64,000 bases of DNA from Istiophorus platypterus (GCA_016859345.1 CM029124.1:12922480-12986479); one strand, 5' to 3'; positions 9,501 to 21,427 are shown, counted from the stretch's first letter. Made by a program: numbers and translations. Notes: generated from the letters alone by a model not told the origin.

Positions 9501-12046
9501 ACTCTGCTACATTTTTTTCTTGTACTGTTTGTATTCAGGGATGACTGCGGTGATATGCACTTACCCTCTGGACGTCATCCGAGCCAGACTGGCCTTCCAG
9601 GTGAAAGGAGAGCATCGATACACTGGAATTGCCAATGCCTTCCAGACCATCTACCTTAAGGTGACCTGCAAGTGTCCGACTTCTCCAACAAATAGCACCG
9701 CCTTCACAAACATTGTAGCCTTTTGTTCAACATGCATTAAAATCAAATTCTCAGTATGAATTTCAATGCAGCTTTGCCTTATATGCCTGTTTTTCATTTT
9801 TTTTGTACAGGAGGGGGGTGTTTTGGGCTTTTACAGGGGACTTACCCCAACACTTATTGGAATGGCCCCTTATGCAGGTGACTGTTGAGAATTTTTTTGA
9901 TAGACTGATACAAATCTTTGTTTTAGATCTAGTATCGATGTGAACAATGTTCTTTGCGTTGCATCAGCCTCATTCTTTGTCTTCAACCCTGTTTTTATCC
10001 TCTAGGCTTCTCCTTCTTCACCTATGGCACCCTGAAGAGCCTCGGCTTGAAACACTTCCCGGAGCTGCTGGGACGCCCCTCCTCAGACAACCCTGAAGTC
10101 CTCATCCTGAAAACCCACATAAACCTTCTATGTGGCGGTGTTGCTGGTGCCATCGCTCAGACAATATCGTAAGTGCTGTAAAAAGGCAGCCAACAGGCTC
10201 CAAGCACATGACTCACATAAATGATGAGTTGACAATGTGGCTGGTTAATTTGTGGTTTCTGGCTAGGGATGTTTTATTCATTGAACTGATTTATTGGTGG
10301 TTGATGTCTCACATTGTGTTTCTTCTCGCAAGTTACCCCTTGGATGTGGCTAGGAGAAGAATGCAGTTAGGAGCTGTGCTTCCTGACAGTGATAAATGTG
10401 TGTAAGTAGCACCTATGTTCCTACTCTGCATTAGAGCCTGACTGATATCAGCCTATCACGGATAAATCAGTATTATCAGTAACTTTTTTTTATTTTACAG
10501 AACACAAGGCAGAAAAAGACACTTGGGGTAATTTAGAAATGTTGTCGTCACATAGTCTGTCCAGCAGAGCGTGCTCTGACTCTATTGTTTACAATCGCAT
10601 ATAATGCAGCGTATGTAGCAGATAAGCATCACTGCTGAGCAGACGGTAGTGCAGAGTCATTCTGTGTCAACTGTGTCACAGTAAGTTGATGACTAATTTG
10701 TGAAATCCATTGCTTGAAAGTTAAACAACGACACCATCATTTCCCTTTTCAATAACAATAACTCAATTTCATTCTAATTCTAACACACATGCACACTCAC
10801 ATATATACACATATTAAAAGTGTGTGTATATATATATATCTATATATCTATATATCTATATATCTATATATCTATATATAGATATAGATATAGATATATC
10901 TATATATAGATATATATATATAGATAGAGTGATGAGTTTTAATGATTATGATCTAGTAGTCTGATTTGATTTGTGGGTTTTGCAGTGAAATTTTAGTCTT
11001 ATGATATCGAATTCAAAATAAATGAGTGATAACTAATTGTAAAGTTAGACTGTTATACTCAGAGTAATTATAGAAAATAAAACAGCTCACACAACACATT
11101 GATAATGAGCTTCTTCATTTCATAAGTAACTGGTTACGTGCTCATCTAGCTGCTCTGAAGAAGTGTGTGGTTCCAACTTCATTGTTTTATCATTTTTAAA
11201 TAGTATTTGGTCGCTATTTCTTCTCTTTTGCTAGGGGTCTTTGTTTTTGAAAAAAAAAAAAAATCAGATTAAGCACGTGGAGCTCTAAGGGTTTTAATCC
11301 AAGTGTTTTGGGCACAAAATGGAGAGTTTCCACTTGAAATAGTTGTTTCCACATTTTTGTGGATTTGTTAGCAGACTTTGATGAGCTGCATGCTTACAAT
11401 TGAATAGAATTCCAGAGGTAGGGAGGCCGTTTACATTAGAGAAAATGCTAAGGCCCAGCACATACATGAGTAGAGTAGCAACTGAATTGTAAAACCACAG
11501 CAACATACTGTTCATACCTGTACAAGTTCACATTAAGCCAGTCCAAAAATTGCTCATTGCTCTTGCATTATCTGCTTTCCTTTAGCATTTAAGAATTTTT
11601 CTAAAACGTAATCAGTGACTACAGCAGTGCCTGACAAGGTAATTTGTCTCCTCTCCAAGAAAAGTTTTATGTTTTTCATGTTTTATGCTTGCTGTTTATC
11701 AAGTGTTTTAGTTCCTCACAGCCCAGGTAGACCTCAACAACAAACCATGTATTATGCCTTTAACAAACCTCAGGACATAATAAAATCATTTGAGACAAAA
11801 ACATGTAAAAGAATAAGCCCTCATTTTTTCAAATTTTTCTTTAAAGTTTTTCTGTCTTTCTAAAAAGTGTATGTCTTGCCCCTGAACAGATCACTGAGCA
11901 AGACCCTGACATATGTGTACAAGGAATATGGGATCAAGAAGGGACTGTACCGAGGCCTTTCTCTCAACTACATTCGCTGTGTCCCTTCCCAAGCCATGGC
12001 CTTCACCACCTATGAGTTCATGAAGCAGGTCCTCCACCTGAACTAG
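6533..12046 (+). CDS. slc25a16: slc25a16, mitochondrial carrier (Graves disease carrier protein), complete
   Basis: SLC25 carriers move metabolites across the mitochondrial inner membrane; SLC25A16 is linked to coenzyme A or its precursors (family knowledge). Coding exons: 6533-6626, 7160-7252, 7340-7473, 7767-7830, 9539-9660, 9811-9877, 10006-10168, 10333-10401 and 11890-12046. All junctions are GT-AG and keep frame, giving 963 nt or 320 aa (human about 332, with a longer N-terminus). Three carrier signatures are present: PLDRVK at residues 44-49, then YPLDVIR and YPLDVARRR. This fits three repeats of two helices. Conserved blocks include RDYYWLRSFVAGG, KGNGAMMVRIFPYGA and NLLCGGVAGAIAQTIS. 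The start is supported by an in-frame TGA 12 bases upstream and by the family N-terminus. Two short upstream ORFs precede it. It is transcribed away from tet1 and toward alox5. Confidence 0.97.
6627..7159 (+). other. slc25a16 intron 2
   Basis: AT-rich intron between the first two coding exons, ending in a standard ttgtttag acceptor. No repeats or other features were recognised. Confidence 0.75.
7502..7579. repeat. 39-bp exact tandem duplication in a slc25a16 intron
   Basis: The 39-bp unit 7502-7540 is repeated directly at 7541-7579 with only the final base different. Each copy contains an aaaggtcaaagtca motif, which includes an AGGTCA nuclear-receptor-type half-site. It lies 28 bases after the donor of the exon ending at 7473. 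Confidence 0.95.
7980..8045 (+). other. Candidate stop-containing (poison) exon in slc25a16
   Basis: A pyrimidine-rich acceptor (ttttttaattctag) precedes 7980 and a consensus donor (caa|gtaagt) follows 8045, giving a 66-bp candidate exon. Spliced after coding exon 4 (phase 1), it would add 14 residues and then TGA. The product would be a truncated carrier or an mRNA subject to nonsense-mediated decay. Conservation was not tested, so a chance pairing of splice sites is possible. Confidence 0.3.
8130..9440 (-). mobile_element. Possible old insertion (LTR-like composition), uncertain
   Basis: This intron segment differs in composition from its surroundings. Read on the minus strand it has an AATAAA-type signal near 8357, followed by non-coding sequence ending near tggtggtgcccc at about 8140. 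This could be a solo LTR or another unrecognised repeat. No paired terminal repeats, gag, pol or env homology were found. Confidence 0.2.
10402..11889 (+). other. slc25a16 last intron
   Basis: Intron between the exons ending at 10401 and starting at 11890. From 10431 it begins with a gagcctgactgatatcagcc-type sequence that resembles a known kind of teleost interspersed repeat. A long TA/TATC array follows. Nothing coding was seen. Confidence 0.6.
10822..10930. repeat. (TATATC)n/(GATATA)n array
   Basis: Tandem tatatc units change into the complementary gatata orientation near 10878, so the array is also an inverted repeat. It lies in the last slc25a16 intron. Confidence 0.92.
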
Positions 12047-15000
12047 CTGCTGTTTTTTTTGTTTTTTGCTTTTTTATACCTTCAAAGTCTGACCCCCTGG
12101 GCCTGCACACTTTGAGTAATTAAGCAGCTCAACCTCAATGCTTCCTTCACAGAGTGATCCGAGACTCACTCACTAGGTCGTAGACACGTCAGCGTGGGAA
12201 CTGCCTTTTTACTTGAGGTCCCTGGTGGCAGCATGAGAGTCAGTTAAGGCTTACAAAGGAAACTGGATATCAGACAGTAACGTACTCGGTGTGTGTCCTG
12301 CTTCGTTCCCTCTTACTTGTGACTCACCCCCTCTTAAGTGATGATTTACTCAACCACATAGCACGTGGTTTGAATTTGAACAACTCTTTCATCAGTGTCA
12401 ACACGGTTACAGAAGCATCTTTGGTTGGGGCCAATGATATTCTCTGAAACAATGTTGTTTCTCAATGTTGAGTTTACAATACAACAATCCTCTGATTGTG
12501 TAGCAGCCCCCTGATTCACACAGCAGGCACCGATGTCCACACACTTTCACTTGTCTCTTCCTGATTTTTAAGATGGACACAAGCTTGAAATGATCAAATT
12601 AGCTTATTACAATTTAAATGATTCCATCAGCTTCTTCACAAGGCTCAGAGTTATGCATTTATTTGAATAGTAGATCACACATTTCAGTTTTAAAGCTACA
12701 CACTACCATATCTTCTTTTTATGTACTTAGTTGCTGAAACTGTAAAATAATGAGAGGATTCATAATTTTATGTTTATTCAGGGCTTTTCGTGTCTTTACA
12801 TTTGGGGCGCAGTAACTTTTGTAGAATTTTCTGGTTGTGCGTCTTTGCCTTCATCTTCTACACAAATCTAAGATTAAGATAACACACTTTACCCGCAGGG
12901 TTTCTTTTAAAGATGCAGTGGCCCGGGTTTCATGTGACTTATGTGTAGGGCAACTACACATTTTAAATGCCTAATATTAAATAGAGCAGTTGCTGTCTAT
13001 GTCTTTATTTGCTGAAAAACCTTAGTTTTTTTATATTGGTTAATGTGCACTCAGATGTTCAATGTGTAGCCTTGAAGATATTGAACTACTGTTTGTTCGT
13101 CTTTGCTCAGCTGGGATCAGAAAGATATTTGGAAATGTTAAGGAATGTTTAAGATGTCAGCATGTAGACATGACATAGATGTAGGTCTGACATGACTGCA
13201 GGGACCGGTTTACCAGAAAGAACTCAGGAGAAATTTGCACTTCATGACTGTAGCTCTTTAGTAAGTATTTATTAATTTAGCGACCTGTTGCCACTGGGTA
13301 GCAGCACTGAAAATAAACAATTGAATTTAACATCAGCGCTTGATAAAACACTCAACACATTTTATACATCAAACACATGTTTGCTTGGATGCTTCGTGAT
13401 ATTTTCTATTTTGCTTAACCAAAGCAGGTTGTGAGATAGTAGAATGTATGCACTCTTGTAAGCCAGTTTAGCCAAAATGCTGTTTGCATTATTGCCCAGG
13501 ACGGCTGACCATTAGTTCATGAAAGTGTTGTTTAATCACACACCCTCAAAACCCAACCGTGTTTGCGTGAACCTCATCAGTTTGCTGTACAGGCATCCTC
13601 CTTTTTTAAACCTCTTGCCTTCATCTGCATTCAACGTCTTACTTCACCAAAGTGATTAATGAGTTTTATTTGAGTTTTTCCATATAATTCAGCTGCTGTC
13701 TCAGCTTTTAAATCACTGTATGTTAATGGCGATAAATTACTACGAGCAGAATCCTTAAAGCAGCGGTGTCCAACCTTTTTGGCTTGTGACCTCCTTTAAA
13801 ATGTAAAAAGTTTCTCCAGCAAAGAGTGTGGCAGGTCTGTAGAGACTATCCAGTATTTTACCAAAACAATGAAAATTACAAGAAAGTCCAAACACTCAAA
13901 CACAAATTTGGGCAGCAGAAGTCAATGTCTTTTTTCTTTAAATTCCTTTTTTTTTTTTTTTTTTATTCCATTAAAGAGTAACCTAACACTTATTACTCCA
14001 CTTTTTTATTTTTGTGTTAGTAATTTACACATACACTCACTTTATTACAGTATCTGCTGGTCCCATTTTACAGCATTCATCTCAACAGAAGTTATTTTCC
14101 TACCTCTAGTGACTAATCGCTCCTCAGTTGAATGGTTGTCACCCAATGACCAGGAGAAAAAAGCTACCAACTTCTGATCCCAGCATTCACCCTGCATAAT
14201 GAGAAAAGACATCAAGGAGTAGAAAAAAATTCCCTAGATACTTGCAATTTGATGGAGGTGACACTATTCAAATTGCTAATCAGATAGTACACGCAGCATT
14301 GAAACCAAAATGTTCTTTTCAGTTTTCTGTGTCCAGCCTTGACAGGTTTTTTATCTAATCAATGGAAACCGCCTGGCTACTCCAAACAGCTCAATGGCTT
14401 TCATGTAAAGGTGGTGTTGAACAAAAACCAAAAATCTAAGAACCTATAATTCCCCCCCATCACCGTGTAAAGTAAATGAGAGATTTCTTTTCAGCTACCG
14501 ATTGCCAAGTGTATGTAACAATAAGTGCAATGCAGTATCCAACTGTTTCCACCTGCTGTTTCTCAAGAGTCTAAACGCAAACTTTGAATGGTGATAAGTG
14601 GCAGCTATCATTTGGTAAACAAAATACACATTACAGCAGCACTTCTGCTTTTAATGGTCATCTGCTGCTGTGTATGGGCACTTTCATCCGCTGCTCTTTT
14701 GATTTTTTTTTTGTTTGGTTTCAAATACATGATCTTCCACTGTTGTTGCTGTCTTTTTTTTTTTTTTTGTTCAACAAAATTTCTTTTCAGATCATCTCTG
14801 TTTCTAATGCTGACTGCAACAGATAATTATATAAGACAAGGAACAGTCAGATATTTATACATGGTAAATTTAATGGCTGTACTTTATTAGGATCTGTTAG
14901 ATGTGACTGACTGAAAATAGATGGTTTAGACATCAACTCAAGAATGAAATGCCTCTTTTTATGTTTTATTTTCTCTCTTTGAACATGTTTAGTTTTGCCT

Positions 15001-15953
15001 GCCTTTCTTTTTGTAAGCAGAATTACATTACATGTCATCTTCTTAAAACGGAACCAAGCCTTGTATTATTATTTTGTAATTAAATGTAAGCCTCTGAATG
15101 ATTTCGTCCCGTACTGTCACACTGTTGCATCCTTTTTTTTTTCTTTCTTTTTTAACTGAACGAGGAGGCGCATTAACTGACTTGAATCTTTATAAAAATC
15201 CTTTTAGAGAGAAAAAAGATTTCAAAGTAGAAGCAAGTTAATTGCATTGTTCTACTTTGTCTTCACACACACAGACCACATGTTAATGCTAGTGTAACCG
15301 TCTCATCTCTAAATCCACAGAGGGACTCTATGACGCATTTGCATTTATTTTACTGAAGCTGGAATACACGAACTGTTGTTACCCGAGAACAAAAGCTAAT
15401 CTGTCTTGTAAATGTGATGTGTAAAAGATACATTTGTTTACATGTTCCTCAAAGCATCTACTGACCACATCATTAGTAAAATACAGTTAGACAGCCCAAA
15501 ATAAAACCCTGTAATTCTCTTTTTTTCTGATACAGGAATTCATACTTTTTTGCTTTTATAAATCACCTTCCTGTTGTCTTAGAGAGATAAATAAAACTTC
15601 TGGAATAATAAAACTTTTCCTGTTCCCACATTTGTGTGTGTACTCCGGAAATCATCATTGATAACACACCCGGGAAGGATGGTCATATTATGTTCTGACC
15701 TCCATGACAGTGTAAGGATCGAAGTTGCTCATATCGCTGAGGGGTGAGGTGTTTTTGGTGTTCGTGCACAAGAGGTCAGGGGAATAGAGAAGTGTCAGAG
15801 GAAAAAAAAACGTGTTGTGCAAGTAGGGGAAACTTTTGTCCTTTGATGCAAACGTTTTGTTGGTGGCAGTAGAATTGGTTTTCTGCAGGTTTCTTCATTC
15901 TCAGAGGACATTTGTACAATTTTGAGGAGCCCTCTTCATCCTTTGTGACCACC
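12047..15953 (+). other. slc25a16 3' UTR and slc25a16-alox5 intergenic region
   Basis: No coding exon was found in this 3.9-kb interval. AATAAA-type signals occur near 13312 (gaaaataaacaattg) and in a cluster at about 15587-15615. Either could end slc25a16 transcripts. Short T-runs near 13950 and 14757 are present. The segment at about 13766-13800 resembles a common teleost repeat end. The 300 bases before the alox5 ATG lack the tandem GC boxes known from the human ALOX5 promoter. One AGGTCA half-site lies near 15773. Confidence 0.55.
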
Positions 15954-18900
15954 ATGCCTTCCTACACAGTGACCATTGCCACGGGGAACCAGTGGTTCGC
16001 AGGGACAGATAACTATATCTACATCACGCTTGTGGGCACGGAGAAATGCAGCGAGAGAACACTGCTGGACAAACCTCTGTACAACGACTTTGAGAGGGGG
16101 GCCGTAAGTGATGTTATGCTGCTCAAGAGCTGTGAGGACGACAGTGTGTCGACAGTGTGTCTGTTGTCCTTTATAATCTACTGTGCACTTTTCATTGTTT
16201 TAGTAATTTCTCAAAGGTCTTTCTTTAATCATGACCTATTTTGCCAATGCCAATTATGAATTTTACCTGTGGTCCCATGCAACTGAAATTTATATAGAAA
16301 AAAAAGACAGTTAATTGAGCTAAATACAATATTTTATCATTGCAACATAATGTTTGTCACATAAATTTTAACCCTCTAAAACTTTCTCTGCATTGCAATT
16401 GTCGAACAGGTTTCGAGTTTTTTGATTCCCATAAAGCTCATGTCTACTAACATGACTAAGAACAAAAGTAAATAAAAATAATAATTATATATTACACATC
16501 AGATTCTGTATCACATCACCGGTGAAATCCATGTTCCCTGCAAAAAGGAAATGTAGTTTCACCTTAAACCAAACTTAATGATGAAAGGAAACCGTTTTTC
16601 CAGCACATACTCCTCATTTAGCTGTTGACTAAATTTCAGGTGGACACCTATGAAGTGAGAGTTGATGAAGACCTGGGTGAGATTGTTCTGGTGAAGATTG
16701 AGAAGAAGAAGTACTGGGTCCATGATGACTGGTACTGCAGGTATATCACAGTGAAGACCCCATTTGGAGACTATGTGGAGTTTCCCTGCTTCCGCTGGCT
16801 GGTGGATGACAAGGAAGTCGAGCTGCGGGATGGTCGAGGTAGTCATCAGTTCATTTGTTAGTTTTCCTAACAGACTTCCTGGCTCCTCCAGTTCAACAGT
16901 CAAAGTCTGCAGCGCAGAAACACAAGTTAAACAAAAAAGCTCTGCTCCATCCCTCACTTTGTCTTGTGTCTGTTGTAGCATATCTGCCTCAGGATGATAA
17001 AACCAGCTTGGTCAAACAGCACAGACAAAAAGAACTGAATTTGAGAAGGAAAACCTACAGGCAAGTTTAGTCTACACATGCAGTTTAGCAGTGTATATTG
17101 TAGGAGGCTACAGCTGCTCAGTAATGACTCTGCTCTTCTATATAGATGGAAGGAGTGGCAACCAGGCTTTCCTATGAGCATAGATGCTAAAAGACACAAG
17201 GATTTGCCCCGGGACATCCAGTTTGACAGTGAGAAAGGAGTGGACTTTGTCCTGAACTACAGTAAGGCGTAAGTGCTCTAACAGCCTGCTTTCCTAAAGC
17301 TTGAACAGCTTTACAGTGAGTCAATGGCGCTGTGCACTTTTCAATGCCCAGTTATCATGATGCCATGATTGGATGTTGAGCTTCAGCCTGAAAACATGTT
17401 TCTAGTCTCTGCACTCAGGATTAACTGGAAAAAAACAGGAGAAGAATTGTTTGGTTATCACCAGGGAAATTTGCATTGTGCATTCATGCAGATGTGTGAG
17501 CTCAGAAATGATAATGCAAACCAGATCCAAACAAAACTCTTTTCATTACACTGTATGTCTTGGAAAAAATGACAAACCTCTGAAAATGATGCATGATGGT
17601 GTTTGATTTGTGAAATGAACAGGTAGTTGAGATGGAAAATGAGTCAACATGGCAATTTGCTCTAGTGAGCTTCAGGTGCCAGAAATGCTGCACCTTTGTG
17701 AACAGAAAAGCAACATTAAATTTGCTTTTTATATTGCTTGTTATTGCAGAAATTATCATAAATACATATGAAGTATAACACCTTTTTTTTCTTTTCCAGA
17801 ATGCATTTTAATTTCAGTGTTTAATTGACCTGTCACATGAAAATGCATCTAATTTCAGATACCTCAACCTTTTTTTAAAATGTGATTATGGTGACAAATA
17901 TGATAATGATGATGTTTATAAGAATGATGTGAATGGTGATGATGATAACTGTGAATTTCCAGAATAGAGAACCTGTTTGTGAACCACTTCATGCACATGT
18001 TCCAGTCCTCCTGGAATGACCTCAGTGACTTTGAGAGGATCTTTGTAAGAATCAAAAACATAATCTCAGGTCAGCCTCACATATCATATCATATCATATC
18101 ATATCATATCATATCAGATCAGATCAGATCAGATCAGATCAGATCAGATCAGATCAGATCAGATCAGATCAGATCAGATCATATATTATATTATATTATA
18201 TTATCCAGAGTATGTGATGCAACACTGGAAGGAGGACTTCATGTTTGGATACCAGTTTCTGAATGGCTGCAATCCTGTAGTGATCCAAAAGTGCACGAAA
18301 CTTCCTGACAAGTTTCCTGTCACTCATGAGATGGTTTCTGTCAGCCTGGAGAGGGATCTGACCCTGGAGCAGGAAATAGAGGTAGAAACGGTTATGTCTG
18401 ACTCTGTTAATCTATTTAAATTCAATTTCCACTTCTAAAAAATGAGATTGGATCCAGGCAGGTAACATCTACATAGTAGACTACGAGGTGATAGACGGCA
18501 TCACTGCTAACTGCACAGACCCATGCACGCTGCAATACCTGGCAGCTCCGATTTGTCTGCTCTACAAGAACGCTCAGAACAAGATCCTGCCCATAGCTAT
18601 ACAGGTACAGTGATGTGGAGCAACAGCAGCTATTAATTTATTAGGGAAACATCGCCCTTTCCAGTTGACATTTCAGAATAAACCCATTTTCCCCCTCCTC
18701 CTCTGTCTTTTCCAGCTTGGGCAGACTCCAGGTAAAGACACACCAATCTTCCTGCCCACTGATAGTCAGTACGACTGGCTGCTGGCTAAGATCTGGGTCC
18801 GCTCGGCTGATTTCCAGCACCACCAGACCATCACACACCTGCTTCGGACACATCTGATCACAGAGGTGTTTGCGATTGCCATGTACAGGCAGCTCCCTGC

Positions 18901-21425
18901 TGTTCACCCTGTGTACAAGGTAAAGCTCGGACTCATTCATCGGTAAAACGATTGTATGCTTGACTAATTAACTCTGTGGCTGATGTTCCTTCTCCCAGCT
19001 ACTTATCCCACACGTTCGTTTTACCATTGCCATCAACACCAAGGCCAGAGAGCAGCTCATCTGTGAGTGTGGCATCTTTGACAAGGTGAGTGTGTGGATG
19101 CCTACTAGAGAAGTGTAGAAAGAGGGAGACAGGCGGCTTCGATGAAAAGAAACAGGAAAAGTGGGAATAAGGAAGACAAGTTAGAGATCAAAACCTTAAC
19201 CATTAGCTGCAGGAATAACGTGTTATGATGCTGTTTCTCCTCCGTCCTCATCAAGGCAAACGCCACAGGTGGAGGTGGTCATGTCCAGCTGGTTCAGAAG
19301 GCCATGAAGACGCTAACCTTCAGGTCCCTGTGCTTCCCTGATATGATCAAGACCCGTGGCATCGACAGCAAGGAGGAGCTACCCACCTACTTCTACAGAG
19401 ATGATGGCTACAGGGTGTGGGAGGCTACCAAGAGGTGAGGAAAAAGTTTGTGCGGACAGCAATGTGAAATAATTATTGTGTCTGAGGGAGAGAAAACGGA
19501 CGTAAAAAAGAAGCAGCTGTGGGGTAATTTCTGCCCTTGTGTGTGTGAGTGAGTAACAGAATATGAAAGGAAGCAATATTAAAGCTTTTTTTATGTCGTT
19601 TGCATGACCCCTTACCTGTTTTTTCTGGCAGTTTCGTGTCTGATGTGCTACAGATTTATTACACCAGCGATGAGAGGGTGCAGGGGGATGAGGAGATCCA
19701 GGCCTTCATTAAAGATGTGTGCAGTTTCGGGATGCAGAACTTCGACCACTGTGGTGGGTGCAAATTACAGACCTCCCTTTTGTATCTTTTTTTTCCTTTT
19801 TTTTTTTTTTTTAACCATTGCAGCTACAATCAAAATGCAACAGCTAAATAATTCATAAACCTTTTTTTCGGAGAGAAGCAGCTCACTCCCCTTCAATACT
19901 TCAATGTTTTCATTAGGCTAGGATTTTTTGGGGGAGACAGGTATGACAGAATAGACAGCATTACAAATTCAGATGTGTTCAATCACAGAGGAATGGTTTA
20001 AGGGTGAAGACAAGAGTCTGATGGTGTTGTTGACTGAGTCCCAGTGTTGTAATACACTTCCTGCATTTCACCACTTCATACGGTTTCTGGGTTTATTGTG
20101 CAAGTACCTTTAATGCAGCAACCCTCGCCAAGGCAGATTTTTGTAACGATATAAGCTCACACTGCTTATTCTGACTGCTTAAAATCTATGCACAGAGTTT
20201 CCCAAGAATGTGAAAACATGTGAGGAACTGACGGAGTATCTGACTGTCATCGTGTTCACTGCTTCAGCGCAGCACGCTGCTGTCAACTTCGGACAGGTGT
20301 GTGATGGACAATAGGATATACTGGGACCTGATATTCAATATTTTTACAAGACTTTTATAAGATTTAAGTTAAATAAATAAATGAATAAATATTACATATT
20401 AGCCTTAAAGTTGTGGATGAATTATTTTATATTAGCTGACATGCATTTTGCACATTTGTGTGTGCTGTGTTGCACACAGTGTTTGAGGACGTAATCATCC
20501 TTGACTTAAGTAAAAGAAACAACAGCAGACTAAAAACAACTCATAAGTCAAGGTCCTCTATTTGACAGCTAGCATGAATAAAAGCACAGAAGTATTGTCA
20601 GCAAAATGTACTTAAAATATCAAAAGTAACAGCACTGGTTCTGCAGAAAAATGGCCCTGTGACTGTATTATTATATATGACATCATGTATAGGCAGAATC
20701 TTAATTCTGTAGCCAGGTGAGGTTGAGCAGGTTTCTACTACTTCATATATAGATAGGTTTAGTTCAATGGTTCCCAAAATAGGGGGGTTAAGCCCCAAAC
20801 AGTGGGTCAAAAGATGGTTAATGGGATAGAAAAGAAGAATAAACTGTTGCATGTACATACTGAAGCTTTGTATACATTGTGTAGTATGACTGGTGTTCCT
20901 GGATCCCGAACGCTCCATCAACCATGCGGAGGCCCCCGCCCAACAAGAAGGGCTTTGCAGATGTGAACTTGATCATTGAGAGCCTCCCTGATCGTGGACG
21001 ATCCAGCTGGCACCTAGGGGCCGTCTGGGCCCTCAGCCAGTACCAGGAGAATGAGGTACAAAAGGGGCATTCAGTGTACAAAAACACATGCAATCATCAG
21101 TGTACACGTACACATACACGCACACATACACACATAAATCAATCATATGGATGAAGCTTCCCTCTGCTTCAATATATGCTTTTTTTCCCTTGCACTGTGT
21201 CTCTGGGCTGAATGACCCATCTCCTCCCTCTCTCCCTCTCTCCAGCTGTACCTGGGCATGTATCCTGATGAACACTTCATAGAGAAGCCAGTGAAGGCGG
21301 CCATGCAGAAGTTCAGAAGGGAGCTGGCAGAGATAACCAGCTCGATCAAGAGGAGAAACGAGGGAAAGAAGCTGCCATACTACAATATGTCCCCTGACAA
21401 AATCCCCAACAGTGTTGCTGTTTGA
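15954..21425 (+). CDS. alox5: alox5, arachidonate 5-lipoxygenase, complete
   Basis: 5-lipoxygenase oxygenates arachidonate at C5 to 5-HPETE and dehydrates it to leukotriene A4, acting with FLAP at the nuclear envelope (family knowledge). Exons: 15954-16103, 16640-16838, 16979-17060, 17146-17268, 17963-18069, 18209-18381, 18458-18604, 18716-18919, 18999-19085, 19256-19434, 19632-19753, 20196-20296, 20885-21055 and 21246-21425. All join in frame to 674 aa, the human length with the same exon number. Residues 1-115 form the PLAT/C2-like membrane domain, with Trp14 and the YWVHDDW block. The rest is the catalytic domain. Iron ligands are His368, His373, His551, Asn555 and the C-terminal Val674 carboxylate (Ile in human). 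The Phe178/Tyr182 'cork' of the 5-LOX pocket is present. The start has a good Kozak context (accATGc). Intron 3 uses a GC donor. By synteny it is the alox5a-type copy. Confidence 0.97.
16104..16639 (+). other. alox5 intron 1
   Basis: Unusually short for intron 1 of a vertebrate ALOX5 gene, and AT-rich. No features were recognised. Confidence 0.8.
17061..17145 (+). other. alox5 intron 3 with a non-canonical GC donor
   Basis: The intron begins CAG|gcaagt and ends tatatag. It is 85 bp long. Only this boundary keeps the TYRWKEW reading frame; reading through gives a TAG stop within three codons. The donor matches the known GC-AG class, in which the rest of the site fits the consensus strongly. 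Confidence 0.9.
17269..17962 (+). other. alox5 intron 4
   Basis: AT-rich intron with a small run of gatgat/tgatga units near 17905-17945 just before the acceptor. No coding exon was seen. Confidence 0.75.
18070..18208 (+). repeat. alox5 intron 5 made almost entirely of pentanucleotide repeats
   Basis: This 139-bp intron holds seven ATATC units (18081-18115), thirteen AGATC units (18116-18180) and then ATATT-type units up to the acceptor ttatccag. Only about 11 bases after the donor and 4 bases before the acceptor are non-repeat. There is no clear pyrimidine tract. Confidence 0.97.
19754..20195 (+). other. alox5 intron 11
   Basis: Intron starting with a T-rich stretch after the exon ending at 19753. 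No other feature was recognised. Confidence 0.75.
20297..20884 (+). other. alox5 intron 12
   Basis: AT-rich intron. The segment around 20768-20815 (ttcccaaaatagggggg) resembles the end of a common teleost interspersed repeat. No coding potential was seen. Confidence 0.7.
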
Positions 21426-21427
21426 TC

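Larger units (their letters stand above)
7831..9538 (+). other. slc25a16 intron between coding exons 4 and 5
   Basis: The intron contains an exon-like 66-bp segment at 7980-8045 bounded by good splice sites. A stretch at about 8130-9440 is more GC-rich and less repetitive than neighbouring introns and may be an old insertion. No coding exon that keeps the carrier frame lies inside. Confidence 0.6.

Noticed and set aside
15640..15953. Tandem GC boxes or a vitamin D element in the alox5 promoter
   Set aside because: No GC boxes are present. A single AGGTCA half-site near 15773 with a poor partner three bases away is too weak to call.
18081..18180. Regularly spaced GATC units that might suggest a CRISPR-like or methylation-site array
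   Set aside because: The repeat is a simple 5-bp tandem array without spacers, inside a eukaryotic intron.
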